The translations under genes and the position numbers were made by a program. 64,000 bases of DNA from Citrifermentans bremense R1. Lineage in GTDB: Bacteria; Desulfobacterota; Desulfuromonadia; Geobacterales; Geobacteraceae. Location of the stretch: positions 1-64,000 of the forward strand of contig NZ_AUGE01000010.1 of assembly GCF_000426865.1 (NCBI RefSeq). The letters are read 5' to 3'. Positions 1 through 10,926 of the stretch are shown piece after piece. Below the pieces are notes generated by a model, which worked only from the letters and a program-made list of their open reading frames with translations, did not search any database and was not told where the DNA came from. Numbering within the stretch: the first letter of the stretch is position 1; every line of letters starts with the position of its first letter.

Positions 1-250
1 AAGGCAATTTCGTCGAGTGAAATATAGTGCCTTCGGTTAGAGTAACCTGTTTACGGCAGATACGACATTGGAACACTTTGACTTTGCCACGCCTGTAGTT
101 GCAATGGCATCGCCCCTTGCAGTTGGGACATACAAAACCTTCTGGCCAACGTGCAGATTCAATGGCAGCCTCACATTGATGCTCTTGGCCATACTTGGTG
201 AGGAAAGCATTCAGACTTAAGCCCTGTTGAAACTGGAACCGGTTTTTCAC
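1..250 (-). CDS. IS1595-like transposase, N-terminal part (runs off window start)
   Basis: Reading leftward from a GTG at 250, about 83 codons stay open to the window edge. The product has a zinc ribbon (CPNC at about residues 42-45, then CRIC about 23 residues later), followed by a segment ending GTIFHSTKLP. That arrangement is typical of the N-terminus of IS1595/ISXO2-type DDE transposases, whose catalytic domain would lie beyond the edge. An AAAGGAG ribosome site lies 6 bases before the GTG. The insertion sequence ends could not be placed: no convincing terminal inverted repeat was found between 250 and 450. Family is inferred from the zinc ribbon and flanking residues only, and whether the gene is intact cannot be judged here. 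Confidence 0.75.
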   Translation of the reverse strand, partial: MKNRFQFQQGLSLNAFLTKYGQEHQCEAAIESARWPEGFVCPNCKGRCHCNYRRGKVKVFQCRICRKQVTLTEGTIFHSTKLP

Positions 251-477
251 GGCAGACTCCTTTAGTAAAGTTGCCGTGATTATGCCGACTGCATGTGACG
301 GACAATGTCGCGCCACCGCACCAGCGGAAGATTGGCGCTAATCAGGTTAATTTATATCACAGCAGATGCGGGCTGTGCAACGGAGGAAACCCCTCTCGTA
401 GCGGTGAACGCGGCGAGGCCGCCAATCCCATTAGATGTTGACGGGAAAGAACGCTCTGATTAAATATATTTAACTTG

Positions 478-506
478 TTGCAGTAAAATTTGGCGCTGGG
501 TATAAT
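478..506 (+). promoter_or_regulatory. Sigma-70-type promoter for the putative small RNA
   Basis: TTGCAG (478-483), a 17-base spacer and a perfect TATAAT (501-506). Transcription would start near 513, just before two hairpins and a T-run. Confidence 0.7.
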
Positions 507-512
507 GTGAAT

Positions 513-590
513 AGATAACAGAGTTGCGGAGGATCATAGGATCCTCCTTCCCCTAGCCGACTTGCCCTCCTAGTCGCTAGGGTTTTTTTT
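513..590 (+). ncRNA. Putative small RNA with an anti-Shine-Dalgarno loop and its own terminator
   Basis: A transcript from the promoter at 478-506 would be about 78 nt long and contain no plausible open reading frame. It holds a perfect 8-bp hairpin (GGAGGATC 528-535, loop ATAG, GATCCTCC 540-547). A second stem follows: CCCTAGC 551-557 pairs with GCTAGGG 576-582 and GACT 559-562 with AGTC 572-575, with one bulged base, and eight Ts come after it. The 9-nt loop of the second hairpin (563-571) reads UGCCCUCCU and would expose a sequence complementary to Shine-Dalgarno sites. No known RNA family was recognised. It could instead be a terminated leader upstream of the regulator gene at 696. Confidence 0.55.
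551..590 (+). terminator. Rho-independent terminator of the putative small RNA
   Basis: An 11-bp stem with one bulged C and a 9-nt loop is followed directly by T8 (583-590). Confidence 0.8.
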
Positions 591-610
591 GCCTGAATTT
601 CCCCTCCATT

Positions 611-628
611 TGTGCCAGTTGTTGCACA
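611..628. promoter_or_regulatory. 18-bp dyad operator, copy 1 (overlaps the regulator's -35)
   Basis: TGTGCCA (611-617), GTTG, TTGCACA (622-628): a 7-4-7 dyad with one mismatched pair. It matches the dyads at 2861-2878 and 3029-3046. It overlaps the -35 hexamer at 622-627, a position suited to autorepression. Confidence 0.6.
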
Positions 629-650
629 CTTTTGCCGATTCCTATACAAT
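622..650 (+). promoter_or_regulatory. Sigma-70-type promoter of the Fe-S sigma-54 regulator
   Basis: TTGCAC (622-627), a 17-base spacer and TACAAT (645-650). It lies 46 bases upstream of the ATG at 696 and overlaps operator copy 1. Confidence 0.55.
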
Positions 651-695
651 CTCCGATGTACTCATTAAACAAGCTCCGCGCAAAAAAGAGGCCGA

Positions 696-2975
<2,280 letters not shown>

Positions 2976-3028
2976 CTCGCTCATGTAAACATGGTCAAAA
3001 TGATACAAATGAGCACATTTACCACGTT

Positions 3029-3046
3029 TGTGCCAAAAGTGGCGCA
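3029..3046. promoter_or_regulatory. 18-bp dyad operator, copy 3 (likely enhancer of the sigma-54 promoter)
   Basis: TGTGCCA, AAAG, TGGCGCA, flanked by TT and CTTT much as in copy 1. The centre lies about 130 bases upstream of the expected sigma-54 start, a usual distance for an enhancer-binding protein site. Confidence 0.6.
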
Positions 3047-3143
3047 CTTTGTATACACTGCTTTATAACCTATTTGAGGAGGGCTTTTTTCCGGTATACG
3101 TGAAAACAACCACTTATCCTCGATGGTTGATTAATTTCAAGAT

Positions 3144-3159
3144 TGGCACGCATATAGCA
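3144..3159 (+). promoter_or_regulatory. Sigma-54 (-24/-12) promoter
   Basis: TGGCACG (3144-3150), CATA, TAGCA (3155-3159). The -24 element matches the consensus fully, and the -12 element keeps the invariant GC at correct spacing. It drives the small gene at 3215. Confidence 0.8.
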
Positions 3160-3214
3160 ATAGATAAGGCATGTGTCACCAATTTTGAACAACCATACAA
3201 AAGGAGAGCAGCAG

Positions 3215-3394
3215 ATGGGCAGAATGAGAGAGAACCCCAGGTACAACGTAATTTCCATGAGGATCAGCGACGCAGAGCGTGAGACGCTCGAAGCAATAAT
3301 GGACTCCACCAAGAAGAGCGTTTCCGACATCATGAGGGAAGCGATGGAACTCGTGAAAGCCAGGAGCACCGAACTTAGCCAGAAGGCGGCCTAA
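3215..3394 (+). CDS. Small ribbon-helix-helix-like protein under sigma-54 control
   Basis: This 59-residue protein begins with a short basic segment, then a possible strand RYNVISMRIS and two helices (DAERETLEAIMDS and SVSDIMREAMELV). The pattern resembles ribbon-helix-helix DNA-binding proteins of the CopG/Arc type, but the match is by eye only. The start at 3215 is chosen because AAAAGGAG lies 8 bases upstream; an in-frame start at 3173 has no such site. The gene sits between a sigma-54 promoter (3144-3159) and a terminator (3427-3450), so it appears to be a single-gene transcript and the nearest target of the Fe-S regulator at 696. Its own role is unknown; it may pass the signal to further genes. 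Confidence 0.75.
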   Translation: MGRMRENPRYNVISMRISDAERETLEAIMDSTKKSVSDIMREAMELVKARSTELSQKAA

Positions 3395-3420
3395 GGCCGC
3401 CTTGCAACACCAACCCAATA

Positions 3421-3450
3421 AAAAACGGCCGCGTTAAGCGGCCTTTTTTT
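3421..3450. terminator. Bidirectional terminator between the small regulator and cysS
   Basis: GGCCGC (3427-3432), loop GTTAA, GCGGCC (3438-3443). T7 follows on the plus strand, and an A-run before it gives a T-run on the minus strand. Confidence 0.85.
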
Positions 3451-3476
3451 ATACCTGCATTCGAAAGGAAAGCCGT

Positions 3477-4919
3477 TTACTTCACCTTCCAGGTAGTACC
3501 CTGCGCGCTATCCAAAAGGACGATGTTCTTTTCCAGGAGCAGGTCTCTGATCTCGTCCCCCCGCTTGAAGTTCTTCGCCTTCCTCGCCTCGGCGCGCTCG
3601 GCTATCAGCGCCTCTATCTCCTCTGCCGACATCTCCATGTCGGAGGTCTTGCGATCCTTCATGCGCTGCAGGAACGCGGCGGGAACGGAGTCGCAGATCC
3701 CGAGCACGGCAGCCATCTTGGCCACCTCGGCCTTGGCCTGTTCCAGGAGCCCGGTCGATGCGGTGGGAAGCTCCCTGTTGATTACGCGCACCAGGTCGAA
3801 GAGATGCCCCAGAGCCAGCGCGGTGTTGAAGTCGTCGTCCATGGCGTCGCCGAAGCGCCCTGCAAACCCGGCGACCTTCTCGACGAACTCGGCGTTGTCC
3901 GCGTCCGCGGGGGTGTTCGCCCCGCTTGCCAGCCGCTCGTCTATGCCGGCCAGCGCCTTGTAGATCCGCTCCAGCCCGAGCTCGGCTTCTTTCAGGTTCT
4001 GGTCCGAGAAGTCGATCGGCGAGCGGTAGTGGGCCGAAAGGAGGAAGAAGCGGAGCACCTCCGCGTCGTAGCTCTCCAGGATCTCCTTGATGGTGAAGAA
4101 GTTCCCTAGGGACTTGGACATCTTCTCCGAGTTGATGTTGACGAAGCCATTGTGCAGCCAGTACTTGACGAAGGGTTTCCCGGACGCCGCCTCCGACTGC
4201 GCGATTTCGTTCTCGTGGTGCGGGAAGATCAGGTCCTTACCGCCGCCGTGGATGTCGAGGGTCTCGCCCAGGAACTTGGTGCTCATTGCGGAGCACTCGA
4301 TGTGCCACCCCGGCCTTCCCTGGCCCCAGGGGGACTCCCAGTGCGGCTCGCCAGGCTTGGCCCCTTTCCAGAGGGCGAAGTCCATGGGGTGTTCCTTCCT
4401 TTCGTCCACGTCGATGCGGGCGCCCGCCTGCATGTCCTCCAGGTTCCGCTTGGAAAGCTTAAGGTATCCCTCGAAGCGGTCCACGCGGTAGAAGACGTCG
4501 GAGCCGGACTGGTAGGCGAACCCCTTGTCGATCAGTGTCTGCACCAGTGCGATGATCTCTGGGATGTGTTCCGTTGCCTTGGGCTGGAAGGTGGGGAGCT
4601 GCAGCATGAGCCGCGCCATGTCGTTGTCGAATTCCTTGATGAAGCGCTCGGAGATCTCGTTATAGGGGACGCCGTCGCGGTTGGCGCGGTTGATGATCTT
4701 GTCGTCGATGTCCGTGTAGTTCCTGACGTAGGTGACCTCCAGCCCCTTGGAGCGGAGGTGGCGGTAGATCATGTCGAACACCACGTTGGCGCGGGCGTGA
4801 CCGATATGGCAGTGGTCGTAGACCGTTACGCCGCAGACGTACATGCCGACCTTGCCGGGGTTGATCGGTACGAATTCTTCCTTGCTGCCGGTAAGGGTGT
4901 TGTAGACGCGTAGGGGCAT
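3477..4919 (-). CDS. cysS: Cysteinyl-tRNA synthetase
   Basis: Cytoplasmic class I synthetase that charges tRNA-Cys. The 480-residue product shows the HIGH motif as HIGHARA, the KMSKS motif as KMSKSLGN, and zinc-site sequences [10 protein letters not shown] near the N-terminus, [10 protein letters not shown] and HHENE. Length is normal for bacterial CysRS. The start at 4919 gives MPLRVYNTL and has AAAAGAGG upstream; an in-frame extension to 5006 is unlike the family and lacks a better ribosome site. It is the last gene of a leftward group ispD-ispF-glnS-cysS and ends at the bidirectional terminator at 3421-3450. Confidence 0.97.
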   Translation of the reverse strand: MPLRVYNTLTGSKEEFVPINPGKVGMYVCGVTVYDHCHIGHARANVVFDMIYRHLRSKGLEVTYVRNYTDIDDKIINRANRDGVPYNEISERFIKEFDNDMARLMLQLPTFQPKATEHIPEIIALVQTLIDKGFAYQSGSDVFYRVDRFEGYLKLSKRNLEDMQAGARIDVDERKEHPMDFALWKGAKPGEPHWESPWGQGRPGWHIECSAMSTKFLGETLDIHGGGKDLIFPHHENEIAQSEAASGKPFVKYWLHNGFVNINSEKMSKSLGNFFTIKEILESYDAEVLRFFLLSAHYRSPIDFSDQNLKEAELGLERIYKALAGIDERLASGANTPADADNAEFVEKVAGFAGRFGDAMDDDFNTALALGHLFDLVRVINRELPTASTGLLEQAKAEVAKMAAVLGICDSVPAAFLQRMKDRKTSDMEMSAEEIEALIAERAEARKAKNFKRGDEIRDLLLEKNIVLLDSAQGTTWKVK

Positions 4920-5000
4920 ATCAGTTCCTCTTTTCCAAAGTGTTGAAGGTCTTGCGACCGATATCATCTGTTGCAGCCGAATTTTTGCCTGCTGCCTCTC

Positions 5001-5040
5001 CCTCACCCGGCCTGCGGCAACGCTCTCCCAGAGGTCGAGG
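5001..5040. repeat. Dispersed palindromic repeat, copy A
   Basis: This 40-base stretch between glnS and cysS matches 38391-38430 at about 36 of 40 positions. Its ends (CCTCACCC and GGTCGAGG) can partly pair. Confidence 0.7.
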
Positions 5041-5076
5041 GTAATCGAGCCTGTTCCCTGTCCATTCTCCCTCTTC

Positions 5077-6774
5077 TTACTTCTTCTGCTCGCTCCACGA
5101 GTCGCGCAGCGTGGCGGTGCGGTTGAAAACCATTGCGCCCGGTTTGGAGTCCTTGGAGTCGAGACAGAAGTAGCCGAGCCTCTCGAACTGGTAGCGGTTC
5201 TCCAGGGTGGCGCCGGCGAGCGAAGGCTCCAGCTTGCAGCCGGAGAGGACCTCGATCGATTTCGGGTTGATCGAGCTGCGGTAGTCCGGCTCGTTCTTCC
5301 CTCCAGGGTTCGGTGTGCTGAACAGGCGGTCGTACAGGCGTACCTCGGCGTCGACGGCGTGGTCGGCGCTCACCCAGTGGATGGTCCCCTTGATTTTCCT
5401 GCCGTCCGGGGCGCTCCCGCCGCGGGAACCGGCGTCGTAGCTGCAGCGGACCTCGACGATCTCCCCGTTTTCATCCTTAACCACCGACTCGCAGCGGATG
5501 ATGTAGGCGTAGCGGAGCCGCACTTCGCGGCCGGGGGCCAGGCGGAAGAAACCCTTGGCGGGCTCCTCCTGGAAGTCGTCCCTTTCGATGTAGACGGTCT
5601 TGGAGAAGGGAACCTTGCGCGTTCCCATTTCCGGATCGTTGGGGTGGTTCGCCGCCTCGAATTCCTCGCTTTCCCCTTCCGGGTACCCCTCTATGACGAG
5701 CTTCAGCGGGCGCAGCACGGACATGGCGCGCGGGGCGCGGACGTTCAGGTCCTCGCGCACCGACTCTTCGAGGATGCTCATGTCGATGAAGCTGTCGCTC
5801 TTGCCCACGCCGATGGTCTCGCAGAAGTTGACGATGGACTGCGGAGTGAAGCCGCGTCTTCTCAGGCCGACCAGGGTCGGCATGCGCGGGTCGTCCCAGC
5901 CGTCGACCAGCTTCTCCTGCACCAACTCCAGAAGCTTTCTCTTGCTCATCACGGTGTAGCTTAGGTTCAGCCGCGCGAACTCGATCTGCTGAGGGTGGCA
6001 GGGGACCGGAAGCTGGTCCAGCACCCAGTCGTAGAGTGGGCGGTGGTCTTCGAACTCGAGGGTGCAGACGGAGTGGGTGATCCCCTCGATGGCGTCGGAG
6101 ATGCAGTGCGCGTAGTCGTACATCGGGTAGATGCACCAGGCGTCGCCGGTTCGGTGGTGCTCCACCTTGCGGATGCGGTAGATGACCGGGTCGCGCAGGT
6201 TGATGTTGGGCGATGCCATGTCGATCTTCAGCCTGAGGACGTTGGACCCTTCTTCGAACTCGCCGGCGCGCATGCGGCTAAAGAGGTCGAGGTTCTCCTC
6301 AACGCTGCGGCTGCGGTACGGGCTTTCCTTGCCCGGCTCGTTCAGCGTGCCGCGCAGGGCGCGCATCTCGTCGGCTGAGAGGGAATCGACGTAGGCCAGC
6401 CCTTTCTCGATCAAGAGCACCGCATAGTTGTAGAACTGCTCGAAGTAGTTCGAGGCGTAGTACATGTGCCGGCCCCAGTCGAAGCCGAGCCACTTCACGT
6501 TCTCCTTGATGGAGTCCTCGTACTCGATGTCTTCTTTGGTGGGGTTGGTGTCGTCGAAGCGCAGGTGGCAGCGCCCGCCGAAATCCAGGGCCAGGCCGAA
6601 GTTGAGGCAGATCGACTTCGCGTGCCCTATATGCAGGTAACCGTTGGGCTCCGGCGGGAACCGGGTGACGATGCCGGTGTGCTTGCCGTTTTTGAGGTCG
6701 TCGGTGACGATGTTCCTGATGAAGTTGGCGGCCTTTTCGGGGGCCGAGGCTTCTGCTGTCTTGGTGTCGGTCAT
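5077..6774 (-). CDS. glnS: Glutaminyl-tRNA synthetase
   Basis: Class I synthetase charging tRNA-Gln in the cytoplasm. The 565-residue product carries the HIGH motif as HIGHAKS after the typical [10 protein letters not shown] segment, and the KMSKS-type motif as VMSKRKL. The C-terminal half has the anticodon-binding beta-barrel sequence of GlnRS. Its presence implies direct glutaminylation of tRNA-Gln. The start at 6774 ([10 protein letters not shown]) is chosen for the AAAGGAA ribosome site; the in-frame upstream extension is not family-like. It lies between ispF and cysS in the same direction and probably in one transcript. Confidence 0.97.
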   Translation of the reverse strand: MTDTKTAEASAPEKAANFIRNIVTDDLKNGKHTGIVTRFPPEPNGYLHIGHAKSICLNFGLALDFGGRCHLRFDDTNPTKEDIEYEDSIKENVKWLGFDWGRHMYYASNYFEQFYNYAVLLIEKGLAYVDSLSADEMRALRGTLNEPGKESPYRSRSVEENLDLFSRMRAGEFEEGSNVLRLKIDMASPNINLRDPVIYRIRKVEHHRTGDAWCIYPMYDYAHCISDAIEGITHSVCTLEFEDHRPLYDWVLDQLPVPCHPQQIEFARLNLSYTVMSKRKLLELVQEKLVDGWDDPRMPTLVGLRRRGFTPQSIVNFCETIGVGKSDSFIDMSILEESVREDLNVRAPRAMSVLRPLKLVIEGYPEGESEEFEAANHPNDPEMGTRKVPFSKTVYIERDDFQEEPAKGFFRLAPGREVRLRYAYIIRCESVVKDENGEIVEVRCSYDAGSRGGSAPDGRKIKGTIHWVSADHAVDAEVRLYDRLFSTPNPGGKNEPDYRSSINPKSIEVLSGCKLEPSLAGATLENRYQFERLGYFCLDSKDSKPGAMVFNRTATLRDSWSEQKK

Positions 6775-6878
6775 ATCGGTTCCTTTGCGCCAAAATCGCG
6801 GCGCGAAGTGTATTGGTTTTTCATGATGCGCGCCCATGTCGCAGAGCGCTGCCTGGTCTCCACGCTCTCCTTCTCCCG

Positions 6879-7367
6879 CTACCGCTCCTTGCGCTCCAAA
6901 AGGGCCACTCCGTAGGCGGCGATCCCCTCGCCGCGGCCTGCGAAACCGAGCTCCTCGGTGGTGGTCGCCTTCACGTTGACCCGGTCGTCGTCGGTGGCAA
7001 GCGCCCGGGCGATGTTCTGCCGCATCTGTTGGATGAAAGGGGCCAGCTTCGGACGCTGGGCCACGACGGTGGCGTCGACGTTGCCGATACGGTACCCCTT
7101 GGCGTCGGCAAGCCCCATGACGTGCTGCAGGAGCTTGATGCTGTCGGCCCCCTTGTAGGCGGGATCGGTGTCCGGGAAGTGGCGGCCGATGTCCCCCTCG
7201 CCGATGGCGCCCAGGATGGCGTCAGAGATCGCGTGCAAAAGGACGTCCGCGTCGGAATGCCCGAGGAGCCCCTTGGCGTAAGGGACGTCGACCCCTCCGA
7301 GGATCAGCTTGCGCCCTTCCACCAGCCTGTGAACGTCGTAACCGTGCCCGATACGCATGTGACTCAT
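6879..7367 (-). CDS. ispF: 2-C-methyl-D-erythritol 2,4-cyclodiphosphate synthase
   Basis: Fifth enzyme of the methylerythritol phosphate isoprenoid pathway; it cyclises CDP-ME 2-phosphate with release of CMP. The 162-residue product has the family opening [11 protein letters not shown] with metal-ligand Asp and His, then [14 protein letters not shown] and the conserved [10 protein letters not shown] near the C-terminus. The ATG at 7367 overlaps the ispD stop as ATGA; a second ATG three codons later is also possible. The overlap suggests translational coupling with ispD, the gene two steps earlier in the pathway. Confidence 0.97.
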   Translation of the reverse strand: MSHMRIGHGYDVHRLVEGRKLILGGVDVPYAKGLLGHSDADVLLHAISDAILGAIGEGDIGRHFPDTDPAYKGADSIKLLQHVMGLADAKGYRIGNVDATVVAQRPKLAPFIQQMRQNIARALATDDDRVNVKATTTEELGFAGRGEGIAAYGVALLERKER

Positions 7368-8059
7368 CCCTTTCCTTTCAAAAACGCCTCGGCAAGGACC
7401 AGGTCCTCGGGCGTCGTGATCTTTATGTTGCGGTAGTCGCCTGTGACGATGCGCACCTCTCCCCCCTGATGCTCGACGAGGGACGCATCGTCGGTCCCCA
7501 GATACCCTTCCGCCTTTGCACGCGCGTGGGCATCGCGGATCAGGCCATAGCGGAAAGCCTGCGGCGTTTGCGCCAGCCAGAGCTCTTCGCGAGGCGGGGT
7601 TTCGGCGATGACGCCGCCTTTCACCACCTTTACCGTGTCCTTCACCGGGACCGCGACCACTGATGCGCCATGTGCCCTGGCGGCGTCAGCGGCGGCTTCC
7701 AGCATTTCTTGCGAAACGAAAGGGCGCACCCCGTCGTGGATCAGCACCAGGTCGTCGTCAGCAGCACCAGCCATGGCGTCCAGCCCGTTCCAGACCGAGT
7801 GCTGCCGCTCGGCCCCGCCGGGGACGATGGCGCGCACCTTGGAAAAACCGTATCGGTCGACCACCTCGCTGCGGCAAAACGGGATCTCCTGCTCCGGCGA
7901 AACGAGGTAGATCCCATCTATGAAGGGGGCCGCCTCGAAGGCTGCGACGGTGCGGGCGAGAATCGGCATGCCATCCAGCAGAAGGTACTGCTTGTTGGAG
8001 CCGGCACCCATTCTTTTGCCCATTCCGGCGGCGGGTATCAGCGCGTAAATCCTGCTCAA
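7364..8059 (-). CDS. ispD: 2-C-methyl-D-erythritol 4-phosphate cytidylyltransferase
   Basis: Third step of the methylerythritol phosphate pathway: transfer of CMP to MEP. The 231-residue product has the nucleotidyltransferase opening [13 protein letters not shown], then NKQYLLLDG and [10 protein letters not shown], all characteristic of IspD. The start codon is a TTG at 8059 preceded by GAGGTAACTC; no ATG or GTG lies closer to the conserved N-terminus. It is the first gene of the ispD-ispF-glnS-cysS group. Confidence 0.96.
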   Translation of the reverse strand: MSRIYALIPAAGMGKRMGAGSNKQYLLLDGMPILARTVAAFEAAPFIDGIYLVSPEQEIPFCRSEVVDRYGFSKVRAIVPGGAERQHSVWNGLDAMAGAADDDLVLIHDGVRPFVSQEMLEAAADAARAHGASVVAVPVKDTVKVVKGGVIAETPPREELWLAQTPQAFRYGLIRDAHARAKAEGYLGTDDASLVEHQGGEVRIVTGDYRNIKITTPEDLVLAEAFLKGKG

Positions 8060-8160
8060 GAGTTACCTCGAAGGTTCGGTCGGCGGTTCCTGAAACCGCC
8101 GAATTATACAGATTGGGCACGAAAAAACCATATAAATCTGCCTGAATACGATCTTCAGCC

Positions 8161-8245
8161 AGGCAACCTAAGCTCCAGCTTTCCCCGGTGCGAAGCTGGA
8201 GCTTTGCGTCGCATTGGGTTCCCAAGCTGGAGCTTAGGAACCTGA
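8161..8245. repeat. REP-like palindromic element
   Basis: Three copies of a 12-mer lie between selA and ispD: AAGCTCCAGCTT (8170-8181) and its complement AAGCTGGAGCTT at 8193-8204 and 8224-8235. The last copy extends to an imperfect palindrome of about 26 bases starting GGTTCCCAAGC. The copies can fold into alternative hairpins. Confidence 0.7.
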
Positions 8246-8276
8246 AAAAACAGAAGAGTTCCTTCTAAATCAGCGT

Positions 8277-9665
8277 CTAGCCTGCCAGGGCGGAGATGGC
8301 CGCGGCCAGATCCGTAAGGTCGCTGTCCAAGAGGGTGCGGGGGTCGAGCAGGAAGGCGTTCTTGTTGATCCTGCCGATGACCGGGATCTCCGATTTCCTG
8401 AGGCGCGACTCGATGTCGTTGGGGGAGAGCCCCTCGACGGCGACTTCGATCAGCATGCTGGGGAGGTTCAACAGCGGCAGCGTCCCGCCTCCTGCTTGGG
8501 AAAACCCTTCGCTCAGCTTGAAGCCGATCCCCTGCGGCGTGCGGCGGCGCAAAAATGCGCTGATTTTTTTCGCCCGCGTCGTCAGGTCGGGGAGGGTGGC
8601 GGTCAGCATCCTCAGCGTCGGCACTTCCTTGAGCGCGACCATCTCGTCCCGGTACAGGGCGAGCGTCGCCTCCAGGCTCGCCAGGGTGAGCTTGTCCATC
8701 CTGAGCGCGCGCAGCAACTGGTGCTTCTTCATCGCTTCGATGAACGGTTTTTTTCCCACGATGATCCCGGCCTGCGGGCCTCCCAGGAGCTTGTCGCCGC
8801 TGAAGGTGATGACGTCGACCCCCGCGCGCACGAACTCCTGCACCGTCGGCTCCGGGACCGGCAAGCGTCCCGAGAGGTCGATCAGGTTGCCGCTTCCCAT
8901 GTCTGCCAATACCGGGACCCCGGCTGCGGCCCCAAGCGCTACCAACTCCTGGGCGGTCACCTCTGCGGTGAAGCCAAGGACGGCGAAATTGCTGCAGTGC
9001 ACCTTGAGAAACACGGCCGTCTGCTCGTTTACCGCGCCGCTGTAGTCCTTGGGATGTGTGCGGTTCGTGGTCCCCACCTCTCTCAGCGTCACGCCCGAAA
9101 GCCGCATCACCTCGGGAATGCGGAAAGAGCCGCCGATTTCCACCAACTCCCCGCGAGAAACCACCGCCTCGCGGCCGGCGGCCATAGAGCTCAGCGTGAG
9201 GAGCACGGCCGCGGCGTTGTTGTTGACCACGATGGCGGCCTCGGCCCCGGTCAGTTCGCAAAGGAGCGCCTCCACGTGGCTGTAGCGGCTGCCGCGCATC
9301 CCGGCTTCGAGGTCGAACTCAAGGTTCGAATAGGAGAAGGCTATGGTGTTGAGGGCGTCGCGGGCGGCTTCGGGGAGGATGGAGCGTCCCAAGTTTGTGT
9401 GTATCACGATGCCGGAGCCGTTGATCACCCTCTGGAGGCTCGGCTTGGAGAGCTGGGCTAGTTCGCGGGCCACTGCGGCGCAGACTGCGGGTTCCAGGAA
9501 AGCCGAATCGTCGAGACCGCCGGCACGGGCTCCGCTGCGCAGCCTCTCCAGCACGCTGCGGACGGCTCGCAGCACCAACTCCCTTGGGTAGGTGGCGACA
9601 AGCTTGCGCACCGCCTCCCACTCGAGGACCCGGTCAACCTTCGGGATCATTTTAAGCTGCTGCAC
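8277..9665 (-). CDS. selA: L-seryl-tRNA(Sec) selenium transferase
   Basis: A PLP enzyme that converts seryl-tRNA(Sec) to selenocysteinyl-tRNA using selenophosphate. The product (about 462 residues) has the family N-terminus PKVDRVLEW, the segment INGSGIVIHTNLGRS and the PLP-lysine segment TFSGDKLLGGPQ. The GTG at 9665 is preferred because AGGAGGGGG lies 6 bases upstream; an ATG at 9683 lies before that site and has no ribosome site of its own. Its presence implies that the cell makes selenoproteins. No selB, selD or tRNA-Sec gene was seen in the window. Confidence 0.95.
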   Translation of the reverse strand: MQQLKMIPKVDRVLEWEAVRKLVATYPRELVLRAVRSVLERLRSGARAGGLDDSAFLEPAVCAAVARELAQLSKPSLQRVINGSGIVIHTNLGRSILPEAARDALNTIAFSYSNLEFDLEAGMRGSRYSHVEALLCELTGAEAAIVVNNNAAAVLLTLSSMAAGREAVVSRGELVEIGGSFRIPEVMRLSGVTLREVGTTNRTHPKDYSGAVNEQTAVFLKVHCSNFAVLGFTAEVTAQELVALGAAAGVPVLADMGSGNLIDLSGRLPVPEPTVQEFVRAGVDVITFSGDKLLGGPQAGIIVGKKPFIEAMKKHQLLRALRMDKLTLASLEATLALYRDEMVALKEVPTLRMLTATLPDLTTRAKKISAFLRRRTPQGIGFKLSEGFSQAGGGTLPLLNLPSMLIEVAVEGLSPNDIESRLRKSEIPVIGRINKNAFLLDPRTLLDSDLTDLAAAISALAG

Positions 9666-9748
9666 GGGCACCCCCTCCTGCATCGAATGGCAAAGAGCTA
9701 ATTTAGCTTAAAGTTGCGCCGGAGGCAAAGGAAAACAGGCAGAGGCGA

Positions 9749-10085
9749 ATTGACAATTGACAATTGATAATTGACGATTGTCAACGAAAGGCAGAAGTAA
9801 GACACGGCGAGGGAAAATTGACCATTGATAATTGACAATGGACACTTGACAACGAAAAGCGGCGCGGTGGCAAATTGATACTAAAGATAAGCAATGGGAG
9901 ATATAGACGCAGCGACAGGCAGAGACGTGACCGCGAGCTGTAGAGCAGGGGAGCAGCAGACAGTGAACAGGGGGACAGGCAATGACAGATGGAAGGGGAG
10001 CTATATACAGCGGGTGATGGGGTGATAGCCAAGGAGGAGGGAAAACAACGGGACAATTGTCAATTGTCAATTGTCAATTGTCCAT
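9749..10085. repeat. AT-rich heptamer-repeat element between selA and the GntR gene
   Basis: The gap 9666-10091 holds tandem heptamers of the form ATTGACA at about 9749-9780, degenerate copies at 9819-9851, and the complementary orientation (ATTGTCA units) at 10053-10082. The outer arrays thus form an inverted repeat around about 270 bases of purine-rich sequence. Open frames across it encode low-complexity peptides and are not considered genes. No other feature was seen in this gap. Confidence 0.65.
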
Positions 10086-10091
10086 TGGTGT

Positions 10092-10781
10092 TTAAAGGTC
10101 CAGCCCCTTGCTGTTCCAGAGCTCGGTGGCGCTTTCCTCTTCGATCAGGACCTTGCCGCCGTACTCGGCGTTCTTTTGGACCAGCATCTCGGCCAGGACC
10201 GCGTCCCTGTTACGGAAAGCCTCGATGATCTTTTCGTGTTCCTCTACGGAGAGCTGCATCCTGCCCGGCTTGCTGAGCGACGCCATGCGCAGGCGCTGGA
10301 ACTTCTTGAGGAGCTGGGCGATCATGTCGTGCAGTTTTTCGTTGCCGGCTCCCCTGATGAAAAGATCATGAAAGCTGTTGTGCACTTTGAAGAAGTGGCG
10401 CACGTCCCCTTCCTCGGCGATTTCCCTGAGCTTTTCGTTGATCGCTTCCAGCTTGTTGATTTCGCGGGTGCTGAGCATGGCGCACGCCTTGCGGGCGGCA
10501 TACCCTTCGAGGATGCTCTTGATGGCGTAGAACTCCTCGACGTCTTTCGGGGAGAAGCAGGCGACGAGCGCCCCCTTGCGCGGTACTACCGAGAGATACC
10601 CTTCCGATTCCAGCTGCCGGAACGCTTCGCGTATTGGGGTGCGGCTGATGCCGAAGCGGGAGGCGAGTTCCGGCTCTGCTACCTTCTCTCCGGGCTTAAG
10701 CGCACCCGACATGATCGCGTCCCGGATAGTCTCAAGTATCCGTTCCCTAAGGGTAAGGTGCTTCTCCACGCTCTTCTTCAT
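10092..10781 (-). CDS. GntR-family transcription regulator, FCD/FadR subfamily
   Basis: This 229-residue DNA-binding regulator has an N-terminal winged helix (residues about 10-75, with the GntR signature ELASRFGISRTPIREAF) and an all-helical FCD ligand domain. The FCD metal-site residues appear as HNSFHDLF and VEEHEKIIEAF. Regulators of this class usually respond to small organic acids; the ligand here is unknown. A near-perfect palindrome at 10807-10820, just upstream of its start, probably serves as its own operator. The gene is divergent from the potassium channel gene at 10927, so both could be controlled from the shared region. Confidence 0.9.
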   Translation of the reverse strand: MKKSVEKHLTLRERILETIRDAIMSGALKPGEKVAEPELASRFGISRTPIREAFRQLESEGYLSVVPRKGALVACFSPKDVEEFYAIKSILEGYAARKACAMLSTREINKLEAINEKLREIAEEGDVRHFFKVHNSFHDLFIRGAGNEKLHDMIAQLLKKFQRLRMASLSKPGRMQLSVEEHEKIIEAFRNRDAVLAEMLVQKNAEYGGKVLIEEESATELWNSKGLDL

Positions 10782-10805
10782 ACAGTCCCCCTCAATGATC
10801 GGCCG

Positions 10806-10820
10806 TATTGTATACAGTAT
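10806..10820. promoter_or_regulatory. Candidate GntR/FCD operator
   Basis: TATTGTATACAGTA (10806-10819) is palindromic apart from one pair of bases and is centred on GTATAC, the type of core bound by FCD-class GntR proteins. It lies in the divergent region between the regulator and the channel gene. Confidence 0.5.
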
Positions 10821-10926
10821 CCAAAGATTGTCAAGAACTTCCCTTTAGATTTATAGGCTTTAAGGTGAAAATCCTTGAAATATGGAGACGGCATCTGTAT
10901 CTTGCGACCCTGAGGGAGTATCAAGT

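Noticed and set aside
3029-3046. The dyad itself as a -24/-12 promoter because it contains TGGCAC
   Set aside because: No GC doublet occurs at the correct distance on either strand; the real -24/-12 site is at 3144-3159.
9708-10070. Open frame of 120 codons on the minus strand in the repeat-rich gap
   Set aside because: Its sequence is translated from the heptamer repeats (repeating QLSIVN-type words), with no ribosome site and no conserved features.
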